Numbered from the stretch's first letter, positions 50,443 through 58,893 are shown. The stretch is DNA of 64,000 nucleotides from Bradyrhizobium campsiandrae (GCF_014529705.1 NZ_JAANIH010000011.1:62001-126000), one strand, 5' to 3'. Notes: generated by a model from the letters alone, not told the origin. Numbers and translations are program-made.

Positions 50443-50543
50443 AGCGCGATGAGATTAGGATGAATCGTCATCGCGCTTTAGATTATTGTTTGAGCATGAT
50501 CTTTTCGGAAAACCGCTTCGCACTTTTCCGGATCATGCTCTAG
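50441..50543. repeat. two-hairpin intergenic repeat, full copy
   Basis: First hairpin: AAAGCGCGATGA (50441-50452) and TCATCGCGCTTT (50468-50479), perfect 12-base arms. Second: GAGCATGATC (50492-50501) and GATCATGCTC (50531-50540), perfect 10-base arms. A diverged copy lies at 4012-4079. The first arm overlaps the stop of the DedA-type gene, so it may also act as terminator. Confidence 0.85.
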
Positions 50544-50597
50544 GATTTGGATCCACAATGCTTTGACGCCGCGCCGGCTTCGGCTACGGTTGCCCGC

Positions 50598-51125
50598 ATG
50601 ATGGTTCGATCCGGCAATCCGGCCGTGCGGTTCGGGACGCTGACGTCAGCGGTGCTGCTGCTCCTGCTCGGTGCTGCCGGGGCTGGATGGCCGCAATCCG
50701 CGCCGCCGGCCCTCGGTATCCGGGAGCAGGGGCCGCCGCCCTCGACGCCTGCGCCATCGGCATCTCCGTCGGGCGAGGACAATCCCGGGCTGATCCACGG
50801 ATTGCGCAACCTGTTCGACAAGGTGCCCTCGTTCCTGCCGCCGATCAAAAGCCCAAGCGAGACCATGAACGACCTGTCGCGGCTGGCGAAGCCCTCGACC
50901 ATGGTCTCGGGGCGCGCGGCCTGTCCCGTCTCCTCGAACGGCGCGCCCGACTGCAAGCCCGCCGCCGACCAGCTCTGCCAGAGCAAGGGCTACAAGGAAG
51001 GCAAGAGCCTCAATACCGACTCCGCCGAGAAGTGCTCGGCCAAGGTCCTGATTCCGGGCAGGCAGCGCAAACCGGATGATTGCCGCACCGATACCGTCGT
51101 CACCAGCGCGCTGTGCCAGAACTAG
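50598..51125 (+). CDS. secreted Pro-rich protein with C-terminal Cys cluster
   Basis: A 175-residue protein. N-terminal hydrophobic signal (LTSAVLLLLLGAAGAGWPQ), a Pro/Ser-rich linker (about 35-65), then a domain with six Cys (AACPVSS, PDCKPA, LCQSKGY, KCSAKV, DDCRT, ALCQN). The CQSKGYKEGKSL element resembles the CQSRGY of the lipoprotein at 34077. No family recognised; likely periplasmic with disulfides. Two adjacent ATGs are possible starts; the earlier TTG is rejected. aspA follows after 29 bases. Confidence 0.68.
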   Translation: MMVRSGNPAVRFGTLTSAVLLLLLGAAGAGWPQSAPPALGIREQGPPPSTPAPSASPSGEDNPGLIHGLRNLFDKVPSFLPPIKSPSETMNDLSRLAKPSTMVSGRAACPVSSNGAPDCKPAADQLCQSKGYKEGKSLNTDSAEKCSAKVLIPGRQRKPDDCRTDTVVTSALCQN

Positions 51126-51154
51126 GCACATCGCGCGAGCAGCAAGGAGCGCCC

Positions 51155-52555
51155 ATGAGCCGCTACGAGCAGGACTTCCTCGGACAGCGTGAGATCGCCG
51201 ACGACATCTACTACGGCGTCCAGACCATCCGGGGTAAGGAGAACTTCCACATCACCGGCATTCCGATGAACCAGGAGCCTTACTTCGTGAAGGCGCTTGG
51301 CTTCGTGAAGAAGGCCGCGGCAATGGCCAATCGCGATCTCGGCGCGATCGACGCCAAGATCGCCGATGCGATCATCCTCGGCTGCGATCGCGTCATCGCC
51401 GGCGACATGATGGATCAGTTCGTCACCGACTTCATCCAGGGCGGTGCCGGCACCTCGACCAACATGAATGCCAACGAGGTGATCGCCAACCTCGCGCTGG
51501 AATCGCTCGGCTTCGTCAAGGGCGACTACCAGCACGTCAGTCCGAACGACCACGTCAATTACGGCCAGTCGACCAACGACACCTATCCGACCGCATTTCG
51601 CCTCGCTCTGATCCTGCGGCTCGAGAGCTACATGACGGCGCTGCGCCAGCTCCAGGAAGCCTTCTTCGCCAAGGGCCGCGAGTTCGACCGCGTGCTGAAG
51701 ATGGGCCGCACGCATCTGCAGGACGCGGTGCCGATGTCGCTCGGCGCCGAATTCCGGGGATGGGGCACCACGATCGGCGAGGAGGTCGACCGCATCTCGG
51801 AAGCGCGCGCGCTGCTGCGCGAGATCAATCTCGGCGCCACCGCGATCGGCACCTCCGTGACGGCGGCCGCCGGCTATCCTAAACTCGCGGTCCGACACTT
51901 GAGCGCGCTGACCGGCGTCGACTTCATTCTCGCCGGCGACCTCGTCGAAGCGACGTCGGACACCGGCGCCTATGTGCAGCTCTCCGGCGTGCTCAAGCGC
52001 ACCGCCAGCAAGCTGACGAAGATCTGCAATGACATCCGCCTGCTCGCCTCGGGCCCGCGCGCCGGCTTCAACGAGATCAACCTGCCGCAATTGCAGCCGG
52101 GCTCGTCCATCATGCCGGGCAAGGTCAATCCTGTGATCCCCGAGGTCGTCAACCAGACCAGTTTCCTCGTCATCGGGCTCGACACCACGGTGACGCTGGC
52201 CGCAAGCGCCGGCCAGCTCCAGCTCAACGTGATGGAGCCGGTGATCTCGTTCGCGCTGTTCTTCTCGATCCGCACCATGGAGCGCGCGGTCAACTCCTTG
52301 CGGGAGAATTGCATCGTCGGCATCACCGCCAACGAGGACCATACCCGCAACATGGTGCTGAACTCGCTCGGTATCGTGACTGTGTTGAAGCCGCTGCTCG
52401 GCTACAAGCAATGTGCCGAGATCGCGCGCGAGGGCTACAAAAGCGGCAAGTCGCTGCACCAGATCGTGGTGGTCGAGCGCAAGCTGCTGACGCAGGAGAA
52501 ATGGGACGAGATGTTCTCGTTCGAGCGGCTGATCAATCCGGATTTGATCGGCTAG
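51155..52555 (+). CDS. aspA: aspartate ammonia-lyase
   Basis: A 466-residue class II fumarase/aspartase. The signature GSSIMPGKVNP is at 316-326, with the catalytic Ser318 on the flexible loop; GTSTNMNANEV (99-109), the TxxHxQ-like GRTHLQDAVP and SPNDHVNYGQSTND are also present. It releases ammonia from aspartate to give fumarate. The choice of aspartase over fumarase is based on the overall pattern (QDFLGQREIADDIYYGVQT at the N-terminus is aspartase-like). AAGGAG precedes the ATG; the upstream frame is rejected because it overlaps the previous gene. Confidence 0.92.
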   Translation: MSRYEQDFLGQREIADDIYYGVQTIRGKENFHITGIPMNQEPYFVKALGFVKKAAAMANRDLGAIDAKIADAIILGCDRVIAGDMMDQFVTDFIQGGAGTSTNMNANEVIANLALESLGFVKGDYQHVSPNDHVNYGQSTNDTYPTAFRLALILRLESYMTALRQLQEAFFAKGREFDRVLKMGRTHLQDAVPMSLGAEFRGWGTTIGEEVDRISEARALLREINLGATAIGTSVTAAAGYPKLAVRHLSALTGVDFILAGDLVEATSDTGAYVQLSGVLKRTASKLTKICNDIRLLASGPRAGFNEINLPQLQPGSSIMPGKVNPVIPEVVNQTSFLVIGLDTTVTLAASAGQLQLNVMEPVISFALFFSIRTMERAVNSLRENCIVGITANEDHTRNMVLNSLGIVTVLKPLLGYKQCAEIAREGYKSGKSLHQIVVVERKLLTQEKWDEMFSFERLINPDLIG

Positions 52556-52580
52556 GTGTTTGTAATCCGCAGCCTCTCAC

Positions 52581-52698
52581 CGTCATTGCGAGGAGCTCGC
52601 GACAAAATTGCGTAGCAATTTTGCGCCGATGCGACGAAGCAATCCAGGGTCTTGCCAGCAGAGAAAGTCTGGATTGCTTCGCTTCGCTCGCAATGACG
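52581..52698. repeat. palindromic intergenic repeat, family CGTCATTGCGAG, copy 3 with nested palindrome
   Basis: Same outer and inner arms as copies 1 and 2, but the left arm is interrupted by about 30 bases containing CAAAATTGC-GTA-GCAATTTTG (52603-52623), a perfect 9-base stem not present in the other copies. Confidence 0.85.
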
Positions 52699-52779
52699 AC
52701 GGGGGCAGGCGGCGGGGACAGGAATTCCGCGCGTAGGAATTGCGGGCGCCGCATCGATCGCGGCGTCCCAACGCAATAC

Positions 52780-52809
52780 TTGACAGTGGAAAGATTGCCT
52801 TGTTGGTAT
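52780..52809 (+). promoter_or_regulatory. putative sigma-70 promoter of the NMO-thioesterase operon
   Basis: Perfect TTGACA (52780-52785), 18 bases, TGGTAT (52804-52809). An inverted repeat GTTGG-N7-CCAAC (52802-52818) covers the -10 and could be an operator. Confidence 0.45.
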
Positions 52810-52853
52810 GGTCCCAACCTTCCATGCGCCTGCCAGCAAAGGATCGCGCCGCA

Positions 52854-53822
52854 ATGTCCATGCCTGCTCTCTTCAAGGGACGCCTGTCGATCCCCGTGAT
52901 CGGTTCGCCGCTCTTCATCATCTCGGTGCCCGACCTCGTGATCGCGCAGTGCAAGGCGGGCGTGGTCGGTTCGTTCCCGGCGCTGAATGCCCGGCCGCCG
53001 GAGCTGCTCGACGAATGGCTGGCGCGGATTACCGAAGAGCTCGCGGCCTATGACCGCGCGCATCCGGAACGGCCGTCGGCGCCGTTCGCGGTCAACCAGA
53101 TCGTGCACAAGTCGAACAACCGGCTCGACCACGACATGCAGCTCTGCGCCAAGTACAAGGTGCCGATGATCATCTCCTCGCTCGGCGCGCGCGAGGAGCT
53201 CAACCAGGCCGTCCACGGCTGGGGCGGCATCGTCTTCCACGACGTGATCAACCAGAAATTCGCGCACAAGGCGATCGAGAAGGGCGCCGACGGCCTGATC
53301 CTGGTCGCGGCCGGCGCCGGCGGCCATGCCGGCACCATCTCGCCACTCGCTTTCGTTGCCGAGACGCGCAAATGGTTCGATGGCCCGATCGCGCTGTCGG
53401 GTGCCATCGGCAATGGCAGGGCGATCCGCGCCGCGCGCATTCTCGGCGCCGACTTCGCCTATATCGGCTCGGCCTTCATCGCCACCAAGGAGGCCAATGC
53501 GGTCGAGAAGTACAAGGAGATGATCGCGGGCTCGAGCGCCGACGACATCGTCTATTCCAACCTCTTCACCGGCGTGCACGGCAACTATCTGAAGCCGTCG
53601 ATCCTTGCTGCCGGCATGGACCCGGACAACCTGCCGACCTCCGATCCCTCCAAGATGAATTTTGGCACCGACGCCTCCGGCGAGCGGGCCAAGCCCAAGG
53701 CCTGGAAGGAGATCTGGGGCTCGGGCCAGGGCATCGGCAGCATCGAGGGCATCGTCCCCGCCGCCGAGCTGATCGCGCGCTTCAAGAAGGAATACGACGA
53801 AGCGATCGATCCGCCGCTGTGA
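52854..53822 (+). CDS. nitronate monooxygenase (paralogue 1, catalytic His present)
   Basis: A 322-residue FMN-dependent TIM-barrel protein. Motifs: RLSIPVIGSPLFIIS at the N-terminus, the active-site loop AAGAGGHAGTISPLAF with His158 as the expected catalytic base, and GAIGNGRAI and GADFAYIGSAFIATKEA for FMN phosphate binding. Nitronate monooxygenases oxidise toxic alkyl nitronates. The thioesterase-like gene starts on the A of its stop (TGATG), so the two are co-translated, which hints at a CoA-linked substrate. A paralogue lies at 56678. Confidence 0.88.
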   Translation: MSMPALFKGRLSIPVIGSPLFIISVPDLVIAQCKAGVVGSFPALNARPPELLDEWLARITEELAAYDRAHPERPSAPFAVNQIVHKSNNRLDHDMQLCAKYKVPMIISSLGAREELNQAVHGWGGIVFHDVINQKFAHKAIEKGADGLILVAAGAGGHAGTISPLAFVAETRKWFDGPIALSGAIGNGRAIRAARILGADFAYIGSAFIATKEANAVEKYKEMIAGSSADDIVYSNLFTGVHGNYLKPSILAAGMDPDNLPTSDPSKMNFGTDASGERAKPKAWKEIWGSGQGIGSIEGIVPAAELIARFKKEYDEAIDPPL

Positions 53823-54607
53823 TGGCGCTGGCGATGGGTGCGATCTACCGCGTCGACGGCAACAGCGTCATCACCAGTCCCAATGCCGCCGGTCCCTGGG
53901 ACCGGCGCATGCAGCACGGCTCGGCGCCGTCTGCGCTGGTAACGTGGGCGGCGGAGCGGATTCCGACGACCATGCAGATGAACATTGCGCGCGTCACCAT
54001 CGATCTGATGCGCCCAGTGCCCGTCGCGCCGCTCACCATCGAGACCGAGGTGCTGCGTGAAGGTCGCAAAATCCAGCTCTGCGAGGTCAAGCTCTTCTCC
54101 GATGCCGTGCAGGTCGTCGGCGCCACTGTGCTCAAGATCAGGCAGCAGTCGCAGCCGCTGCCCGACGACGTGAAGGATCTGCCGGTGACGCTGCCATCAC
54201 CGGAGGACTCGCTGGTCGAGGACGGCCACGGCGCCACCAGTCCGTTCGCCGGCATGGTTTCGATGCGTGCCGCGCGCGGCCGCTTCGGCCAGGCCGGTCC
54301 CGGCGCGATCTGGTTTCGCCTCGATCATCCCCTGGTCGAGGGTGAGGCGGTCTCGCAGGCGATGCGCGCTGTGGTCGCCGCTGATTTCTCCAACGGCACC
54401 GCCTCGACGCTCGACTTCCGCAGCTGGACCTATATCAACGCCGACCTCACGGTGAGCCTCGCGCGTCAGCCGGTCGGTGACTGGATCCTGCTCGACGGTG
54501 AATCCTGGATTGGTCCTGATGGCGCGGGTCTGGCGATGTCGCGGCTTGCGGACAGGCAGGGCTATTTCGGCCGCGCGGTGCAAAGTTTGGTGATCGAGAA
54601 GCGATGA
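53822..54607 (+). CDS. double-hotdog acyl-CoA thioesterase-like protein
   Basis: A 261-residue protein of the TesB-like/thioesterase-superfamily type, with two hotdog halves: MGAIYRVDGNSVITSPNAAGPWDRRMQHGSAPSALVTWAAE (N-terminal substrate helix) and a C-terminal DFSNGTASTLDF ... WTYINADLTVSLAR ... LDGESWIGPDGAG half. Members cleave medium- or branched-chain acyl-CoA. It is translationally coupled to the nitronate monooxygenase gene by one shared base. Substrate not evident. Confidence 0.82.
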   Translation: MALAMGAIYRVDGNSVITSPNAAGPWDRRMQHGSAPSALVTWAAERIPTTMQMNIARVTIDLMRPVPVAPLTIETEVLREGRKIQLCEVKLFSDAVQVVGATVLKIRQQSQPLPDDVKDLPVTLPSPEDSLVEDGHGATSPFAGMVSMRAARGRFGQAGPGAIWFRLDHPLVEGEAVSQAMRAVVAADFSNGTASTLDFRSWTYINADLTVSLARQPVGDWILLDGESWIGPDGAGLAMSRLADRQGYFGRAVQSLVIEKR

Positions 54608-54687
54608 GCGTGACGGGCAGCGCCGTGATCGCTCTTGAACGGCAGGCTTCCGCCGCCGCGGAAGGGATGCGTTGGCATCCTGCCAGT

Positions 54688-54786
54688 TCACAATCCGTAG
54701 AAGATCTTGATCTCCCACAGCACCACGATGATGGCCGTGATCAACGTGACCGCGGCGACTGCACTTTCCAGGGAAGCGACTCTCAT
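54688..54786 (-). CDS. small membrane protein, 32 residues
   Basis: A short frame too small for usual gene finders: 32 residues, MRVASLESAVAAVTLI then TAIIVVLWEIKIFYGL. Residues 8-25 form one hydrophobic helix with an aromatic/basic end, like known single-helix miniproteins. GCGGAG lies about 7 bases before the ATG. It sits in the only gap above 350 bases (54608-54990), downstream of and opposite to the thioesterase gene. Coding status is inferred from ribosome site, hydrophobic pattern and the clean gap; no homologue can be named. The rest of the gap holds only a hairpin. Confidence 0.45.
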   Translation of the reverse strand: MRVASLESAVAAVTLITAIIVVLWEIKIFYGL

Positions 54787-54890
54787 GTCCCACTCCGCTT
54801 CCCAGCCCCGCCTGCGGTCTATTTGATTCCCCGATTCGGCGGCAATCGCGCAGGCTGGGCGAGCACGCACTCCGCGGCGCGATGTGGTGC

Positions 54891-54909
54891 CGGGGCCACA
54901 ACGGCCCCG
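54891..54909. terminator. hairpin after the acyl-CoA ligase gene
   Basis: CGGGGCC-ACAAC-GGCCCCG, perfect 7-base stem, 80 bases past the stop of the leftward ligase. No T-run. Confidence 0.45.
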
Positions 54910-54990
54910 TAGAATTCCGGCTGAAAGGGCTCAAACCCCGCTATTTCGCGCGAGGCGTGTAGTCCGAACCCATCGCTGCAATCAGGAAGA

Positions 54991-56553
54991 TTACCCCACC
55001 ATCCGGTCCCGGCCACTCCAGAAGCCTGCGCGCAGCACCTTCTTGTCGACCTTCCCGACGCCGGTCATCGGCAACTGCTTGACGAACCGGATCTGCTTCG
55101 GCGCATGCGCCGGGCCCTTTCGCGTCCGCACCAGATTGATCAGCTCGTCAGGATCCAGCTTGGCACCTTCGCGCGGCACGACGATGGCGGTGACGGCCTC
55201 GCCCCATTTCTCGTCGGGGACGCCGACCACCGCCACCATGGCGACATCGGCATGTTGCGACAGCACGTCCTCGATCTCGCGCGGAAAGATGTTGAAGCCG
55301 CCGGTGACGATCATGTCCTTCTTGCGGTCGAGGATGAACATGTAGCCGCGCTCATCCTGGCGCGCGATATCGCCGGTGTGCACCCAGCCGTTCTTCAGCG
55401 TCTCGGCGGTGATGTCGGGCCGCTTCCAGTATTCCGCCATCACATGCGGCGCCCGCACGCAGATCTCGCCGGGCTCGCCCGTCTTCACCTCCTCGTCATT
55501 GTCGTCGAGAATTTTGACCTCGCACGCCGCGATCGGAAAGCCGCAGGACAGGAACAGCTCCGGTGTCTTCGGATCGTGATCTTTCTTGCGCAGCACCGAG
55601 ACCGGATAGCATTCGGTCTGGCCGTAGAGCTGCGAGAACACCGGGCCGATGCGCTGGATGCCTTCGACGAGGCGGCTCGGTGACATCGCCGAAGCTCCGT
55701 AGAGCACGAGCTCGAGCGAGGAGAGGTCGGTCTTGCCGAGTGCGGGATGATCGAGCAGCACATAGATCATGGTCGGCACGAACAGCGTGAAATTGATGCG
55801 TTCGCGCGCGATCGTGGCCAGCACCGCCTCGGGATCGAACCCCTTCAGCATGTGCACGGTGCCGCCGCGCATCAAGGTCGGCAGCACCTTCGTGCCGGCG
55901 ACGTGGCTGATCGGCGCGACCGTGAGATAGCGCGCAGCGTCAGGAATCTCGAAATCGGCCAGGATCGCGCCGGCCGCTCCGGCATTCTCGCGGTGATAGC
56001 GTAGCGCGCCCTTGGATTTGCCGGTCGTGCCGCCGGTGTAGTTCAGTGTGGAGAGATCGTCGAGAGTTGCAAGGCAACATGCGCTGGCGTGCCCCGCGCT
56101 CTCGATCGCCGCCAGCAGATCGACGCCGTAGTCGGCCGGTCCCACCGTGAAGACAGCCCTGAGCAGAGGAGCCTTGGCGGCGAGCTCACCGCCGCGGTCG
56201 CGGAAGGCGGCCACATCGACCACCAGCACTTCGGCGTCGGAATCCTCGAGCTGAAACAGCTGGTCCGCTTCCGATCCCAGCGGGTGCAGCCAGGTGACAC
56301 AGCATCGCGACAATTGCGCCGCGACGCCGGCGCACCAGGTGTCGGCGCGGTTTGCGGTGAGGAAGGCGACGCGCGCACCTCGTTGCAGGCCGAGCCGCAT
56401 GAATACGCCCTGGATGCGTCCGATCAGATCGATCGTGCCCTGATAGCTCAGCGATCCCCCAGGCCACGCAAACGCAGTGCGGTCGGGATAGCGCGCCAGC
56501 GCCCGTAGCGTCTGCGCACAAGTCGGGGACGATGCGTGGAGCGGATCGGACAT
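54991..56553 (-). CDS. AMP-dependent acyl-CoA synthetase, medium-chain/4-coumarate-CoA ligase type
   Basis: A 520-residue ANL ligase. P-loop YTGGTTGKSKG (172-182), then LYGQTECYPV, WVHTGDIARQDERGY, DRKKDMIVTGGFNIFPREIED and the C-terminal catalytic Lys in MTGVGKVDKKVLR. The start used has TGAGGAAA upstream; an ATG four codons earlier is possible, and the 100-codon longer frame is rejected because it overlaps the divergent gene's start region. It is divergent from NMO paralogue 2 by 124 bases and faces the NMO1-thioesterase pair, making a compact acyl-CoA/FMN locus. Substrate unknown. Confidence 0.88.
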   Translation of the reverse strand: MSDPLHASSPTCAQTLRALARYPDRTAFAWPGGSLSYQGTIDLIGRIQGVFMRLGLQRGARVAFLTANRADTWCAGVAAQLSRCCVTWLHPLGSEADQLFQLEDSDAEVLVVDVAAFRDRGGELAAKAPLLRAVFTVGPADYGVDLLAAIESAGHASACCLATLDDLSTLNYTGGTTGKSKGALRYHRENAGAAGAILADFEIPDAARYLTVAPISHVAGTKVLPTLMRGGTVHMLKGFDPEAVLATIARERINFTLFVPTMIYVLLDHPALGKTDLSSLELVLYGASAMSPSRLVEGIQRIGPVFSQLYGQTECYPVSVLRKKDHDPKTPELFLSCGFPIAACEVKILDDNDEEVKTGEPGEICVRAPHVMAEYWKRPDITAETLKNGWVHTGDIARQDERGYMFILDRKKDMIVTGGFNIFPREIEDVLSQHADVAMVAVVGVPDEKWGEAVTAIVVPREGAKLDPDELINLVRTRKGPAHAPKQIRFVKQLPMTGVGKVDKKVLRAGFWSGRDRMVG

Positions 56554-56677
56554 ATGTTTCCTCATTGCTTTGTCATCGGCTTCTCGCGTGCCAATGTTGC
56601 CGGCGAGGCTAGCACAGGGAACGCGGGATGGAACGACAAAGCCCGCACGCGGAGCCAGGAGCGATAGGGAGGCGCGG

Positions 56678-57643
56678 GTGACATCCGATCGACTGCAAAT
56701 ATTTCGCGATCGTCTCAGCCTGCCGCTGATCGCAGCGCCGATGTTCCTGGTGTCGGGCGTCGAGCTCATGGTCGCGGCCTGCCGCAACGGCGTCATCGGC
56801 AGCTTCCCGACCGTGAATTGCCGCAGCGCGAACCAGCTCGATGACTGGCTCACCGAGATCGCAACGCGCCTGCATCAGCACGAAGACCAGACCGGCCGCA
56901 AGGCCGCGCCGCTCTGTCCGAACCTGATCGTGCATCGCTCCAACGCACGGTTGCAGCAGGATCTCGCCGTGCTGCTCAAGCACAGGCCGGAGATCGTCAT
57001 CACCTCGGTCGGCTCGCCGGCACCCGTGGTGAAGCCGCTGCATGATGCAGGCAGCTTGGTGCTGGCGGATGTCGCCACGATCCGCCATGCCGAGCGCGCG
57101 GCAGAAGCAGGGGCTGACGGGCTGGTGCTGCTCACCGCGGGGGCCGGCGGGCAGACCGGCTGGCTCAATCCATTCGCCTTCGTCCGCGCCGTGCGCGCGT
57201 TCTATGACGGCATCATCGTGCTGGCCGGCGGTATCAGCGACGGCTACGCGCTGTATGCGGCCGAAGTGCTCGGTTGTGACCTCGGTTATATGGGCACGAA
57301 ATTCATCGCGACGCGCGAGAGCATTGCGGACGATCGCCACAAGCAGATGCTGGTCGAGAGCAGCGCCGACGACATCCTGCTCACCACGGCGTTCACAGGC
57401 TTGCAGACCAGCATGCTGACGCCGTCCATCATCGCCGCCGGGCTCGACCCCAATGACCTGCCGGCGCGTGGCGCGATCGACATCGGCAAGGACATCGACG
57501 TCACCGCGCGCGAGAACAGGCCCAGGCGCTGGCGCGATATCTGGAGCGCCGGGCATTCGACGTCAGGCGTCACCGCCGTGATGGCGGTCGACGACCTCGT
57601 CGCCCGGACGGCCACTGAATACCGCGAGGCGCGGGGCCAGTAG
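56678..57643 (+). CDS. nitronate monooxygenase-like protein (paralogue 2, catalytic His replaced by Gln)
   Basis: A 321-residue FMN-barrel protein, similar in length and motif order to the protein at 52854. The start is GTG with GGGAGG five bases upstream; upstream in-frame codons include no better start. The active-site loop reads LTAGAGGQTGWLNPFAF: Gln159 stands where the paralogue and characterised nitronate monooxygenases have the catalytic His. FMN-binding segments (LAGGISDGYA, GCDLGYMGTKFIATRES) are kept. It therefore likely binds FMN but does different chemistry, perhaps a reductase acting on the product of the divergent acyl-CoA ligase (inference). Confidence 0.85.
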   Translation: MTSDRLQIFRDRLSLPLIAAPMFLVSGVELMVAACRNGVIGSFPTVNCRSANQLDDWLTEIATRLHQHEDQTGRKAAPLCPNLIVHRSNARLQQDLAVLLKHRPEIVITSVGSPAPVVKPLHDAGSLVLADVATIRHAERAAEAGADGLVLLTAGAGGQTGWLNPFAFVRAVRAFYDGIIVLAGGISDGYALYAAEVLGCDLGYMGTKFIATRESIADDRHKQMLVESSADDILLTTAFTGLQTSMLTPSIIAAGLDPNDLPARGAIDIGKDIDVTARENRPRRWRDIWSAGHSTSGVTAVMAVDDLVARTATEYREARGQ

Positions 57644-57695
57644 CGCTCTGCGCCACCCGGCACGGTTAATCCCGCATGGCTCCGCGGGCCCGCAC

Positions 57696-57711
57696 TTAAC
57701 GGCAGATTAAC
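57696..57711 (+). promoter_or_regulatory. CtrA binding site (perfect consensus)
   Basis: TTAA-N7-TTAAC, exact match to the full CtrA box, 56 bases before the ATG of the 82-residue gene; an extra C follows (TTAACC), as in strong sites. Confidence 0.55.
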
Positions 57712-57767
57712 CATCGCCCGCCAACAATCCCTCTCACGGCCGCCAATCAGGACGAGAGGGACAGGCG

Positions 57768-58016
57768 ATGGATTTCGATTTTCTCAATAGCAAGACAGGC
57801 GCGACGCTGGATGAGATCCGCGTCCGCGTCGCCCATGCGCTCGCCCGTCACCCGCTCTGCCGCAATGTCCGCTTCGACATCGTCCGCGTCCCCCGCACCC
57901 GCCGGGGCGGAAACTGGACGGTGACGCTGCAATCGGTCGAGCCGCGAGCGGTTTGGGAGGCTTCCGAGATCGTCGCGGACATCCAGGACGCCTACGATCT
58001 GACCGTAGCTGCTTGA
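57768..58016 (+). CDS. 82-residue protein of unknown function, putative CtrA target
   Basis: A small soluble protein, MDFDFLNSKTGATLDEIRVRVAHALA at the start, with a mixed alpha/beta pattern and many Arg (RVPRTRRGGNW). GAGGGA precedes the ATG. No domain recognised. A perfect CtrA box upstream suggests expression late in the cell cycle or in predivisional cells. The base composition is like its neighbours, so it is not recently acquired. Function unknown. Confidence 0.65.
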   Translation: MDFDFLNSKTGATLDEIRVRVAHALARHPLCRNVRFDIVRVPRTRRGGNWTVTLQSVEPRAVWEASEIVADIQDAYDLTVAA

Positions 58017-58149
58017 TTTCGCTGAGTATTTCGACCTTGTCGCCTTGGGCGTGGCGATTGTCGCCGCAAAGGCACACTCAAGCCTTAATTCGTGCCTTTT
58101 TCGCGGGCATCTCTAACAACATCGTGAAGCGGTCCTTCCGGAGAGACGT

Positions 58150-58860
58150 TTGTCCAGAGCCATCACCATCACCGTGCTGACCTGCTTTCTCGTCCTCGGT
58201 GCCGCCACGACTGCCATTCTCGGCCGCGACAGCGTGCCCAGTGCCAGTGCGGAGATGATCACCGAGGCCCCGCCGAAACCGCTCGCCGCTAACCGCGCCG
58301 CCAAGGCCGACCGGCTGGTTCCGACGTTGGCGCTGGCCTCGGCCGCGATCGAGCCGGTTCAGGTTCCCGCCGACATGCTCTCCCAAGCCCCCGCTCTGAC
58401 AGAACCTTTGCGCCAGGCCTTCGCGGCGGCCACGCCGGCCGATTTCCCGACGCCGAAAGCGAATTTGAACGAAGCGCCGGCGCCGGCGGAGGCGCCTGCC
58501 GTCGCTGAGGCCCCGGCCAAGCCGAAGCCCGTCGCCAAGCCGCAGCCGCCCAAGATCTACTCCCTGCTCTCCGACGTGCAGATCGCCGGCATCAGGGATC
58601 GCCTCAAGCTGTCGTCGTCGCAGGAATATTATTGGCCGTCGGTCGAGACCGCGTTGCGTAACGTCGTCCGCAAGATCTCGGCCAACAAGCTCTCGAATCC
58701 GAACGGTCCGAATGTGCAGATCGATCCGAATTGCGACGAGGTCCAGCAGTTGAAGTCGGCCGCGATGCCGCTGCTCTTCCAGCTCCGTGACGACCAGAAG
58801 GAAGAAGTGCGCAAGCTCGCCCGCATCATCGGGCTGGAGAAGGTCGCGCAGCAGATCTGA
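58150..58860 (+). CDS. exported Ala/Pro-rich protein, TTG start
   Basis: A 236-residue protein beginning with TTG, preceded by GGAGAG seven bases upstream; no ATG or GTG gives the same hydrophobic leader (ITITVLTCFLVLGAATTAIL). After the leader comes an Ala/Pro/Glu-rich region (residues 35-130, APAPAEAPAVAEAPAKPKP-like) and a helical C-terminal domain of about 100 residues with DRLKLSSSQEYYWPSVETALRN, then one Cys. Likely periplasmic or envelope-attached. No family recognised. Confidence 0.62.
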   Translation: MSRAITITVLTCFLVLGAATTAILGRDSVPSASAEMITEAPPKPLAANRAAKADRLVPTLALASAAIEPVQVPADMLSQAPALTEPLRQAFAAATPADFPTPKANLNEAPAPAEAPAVAEAPAKPKPVAKPQPPKIYSLLSDVQIAGIRDRLKLSSSQEYYWPSVETALRNVVRKISANKLSNPNGPNVQIDPNCDEVQQLKSAAMPLLFQLRDDQKEEVRKLARIIGLEKVAQQI

Positions 58861-58893
58861 CACTTCGTTCCCTTCCAGGAACAGCATCAGTCA

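Noticed and set aside
18778..52698. Possible CRISPR from three similar repeats
   Set aside because: The copies are tens of kilobases apart, each a single palindrome in an intergenic gap, with no spacers and no cas genes.
54604..54912. Plus-strand 102-codon frame after the thioesterase gene
   Set aside because: No ribosome site of note, irregular composition (His/Asp/Arg clusters) and no domain; the small minus-strand frame in the same place is more convincing.
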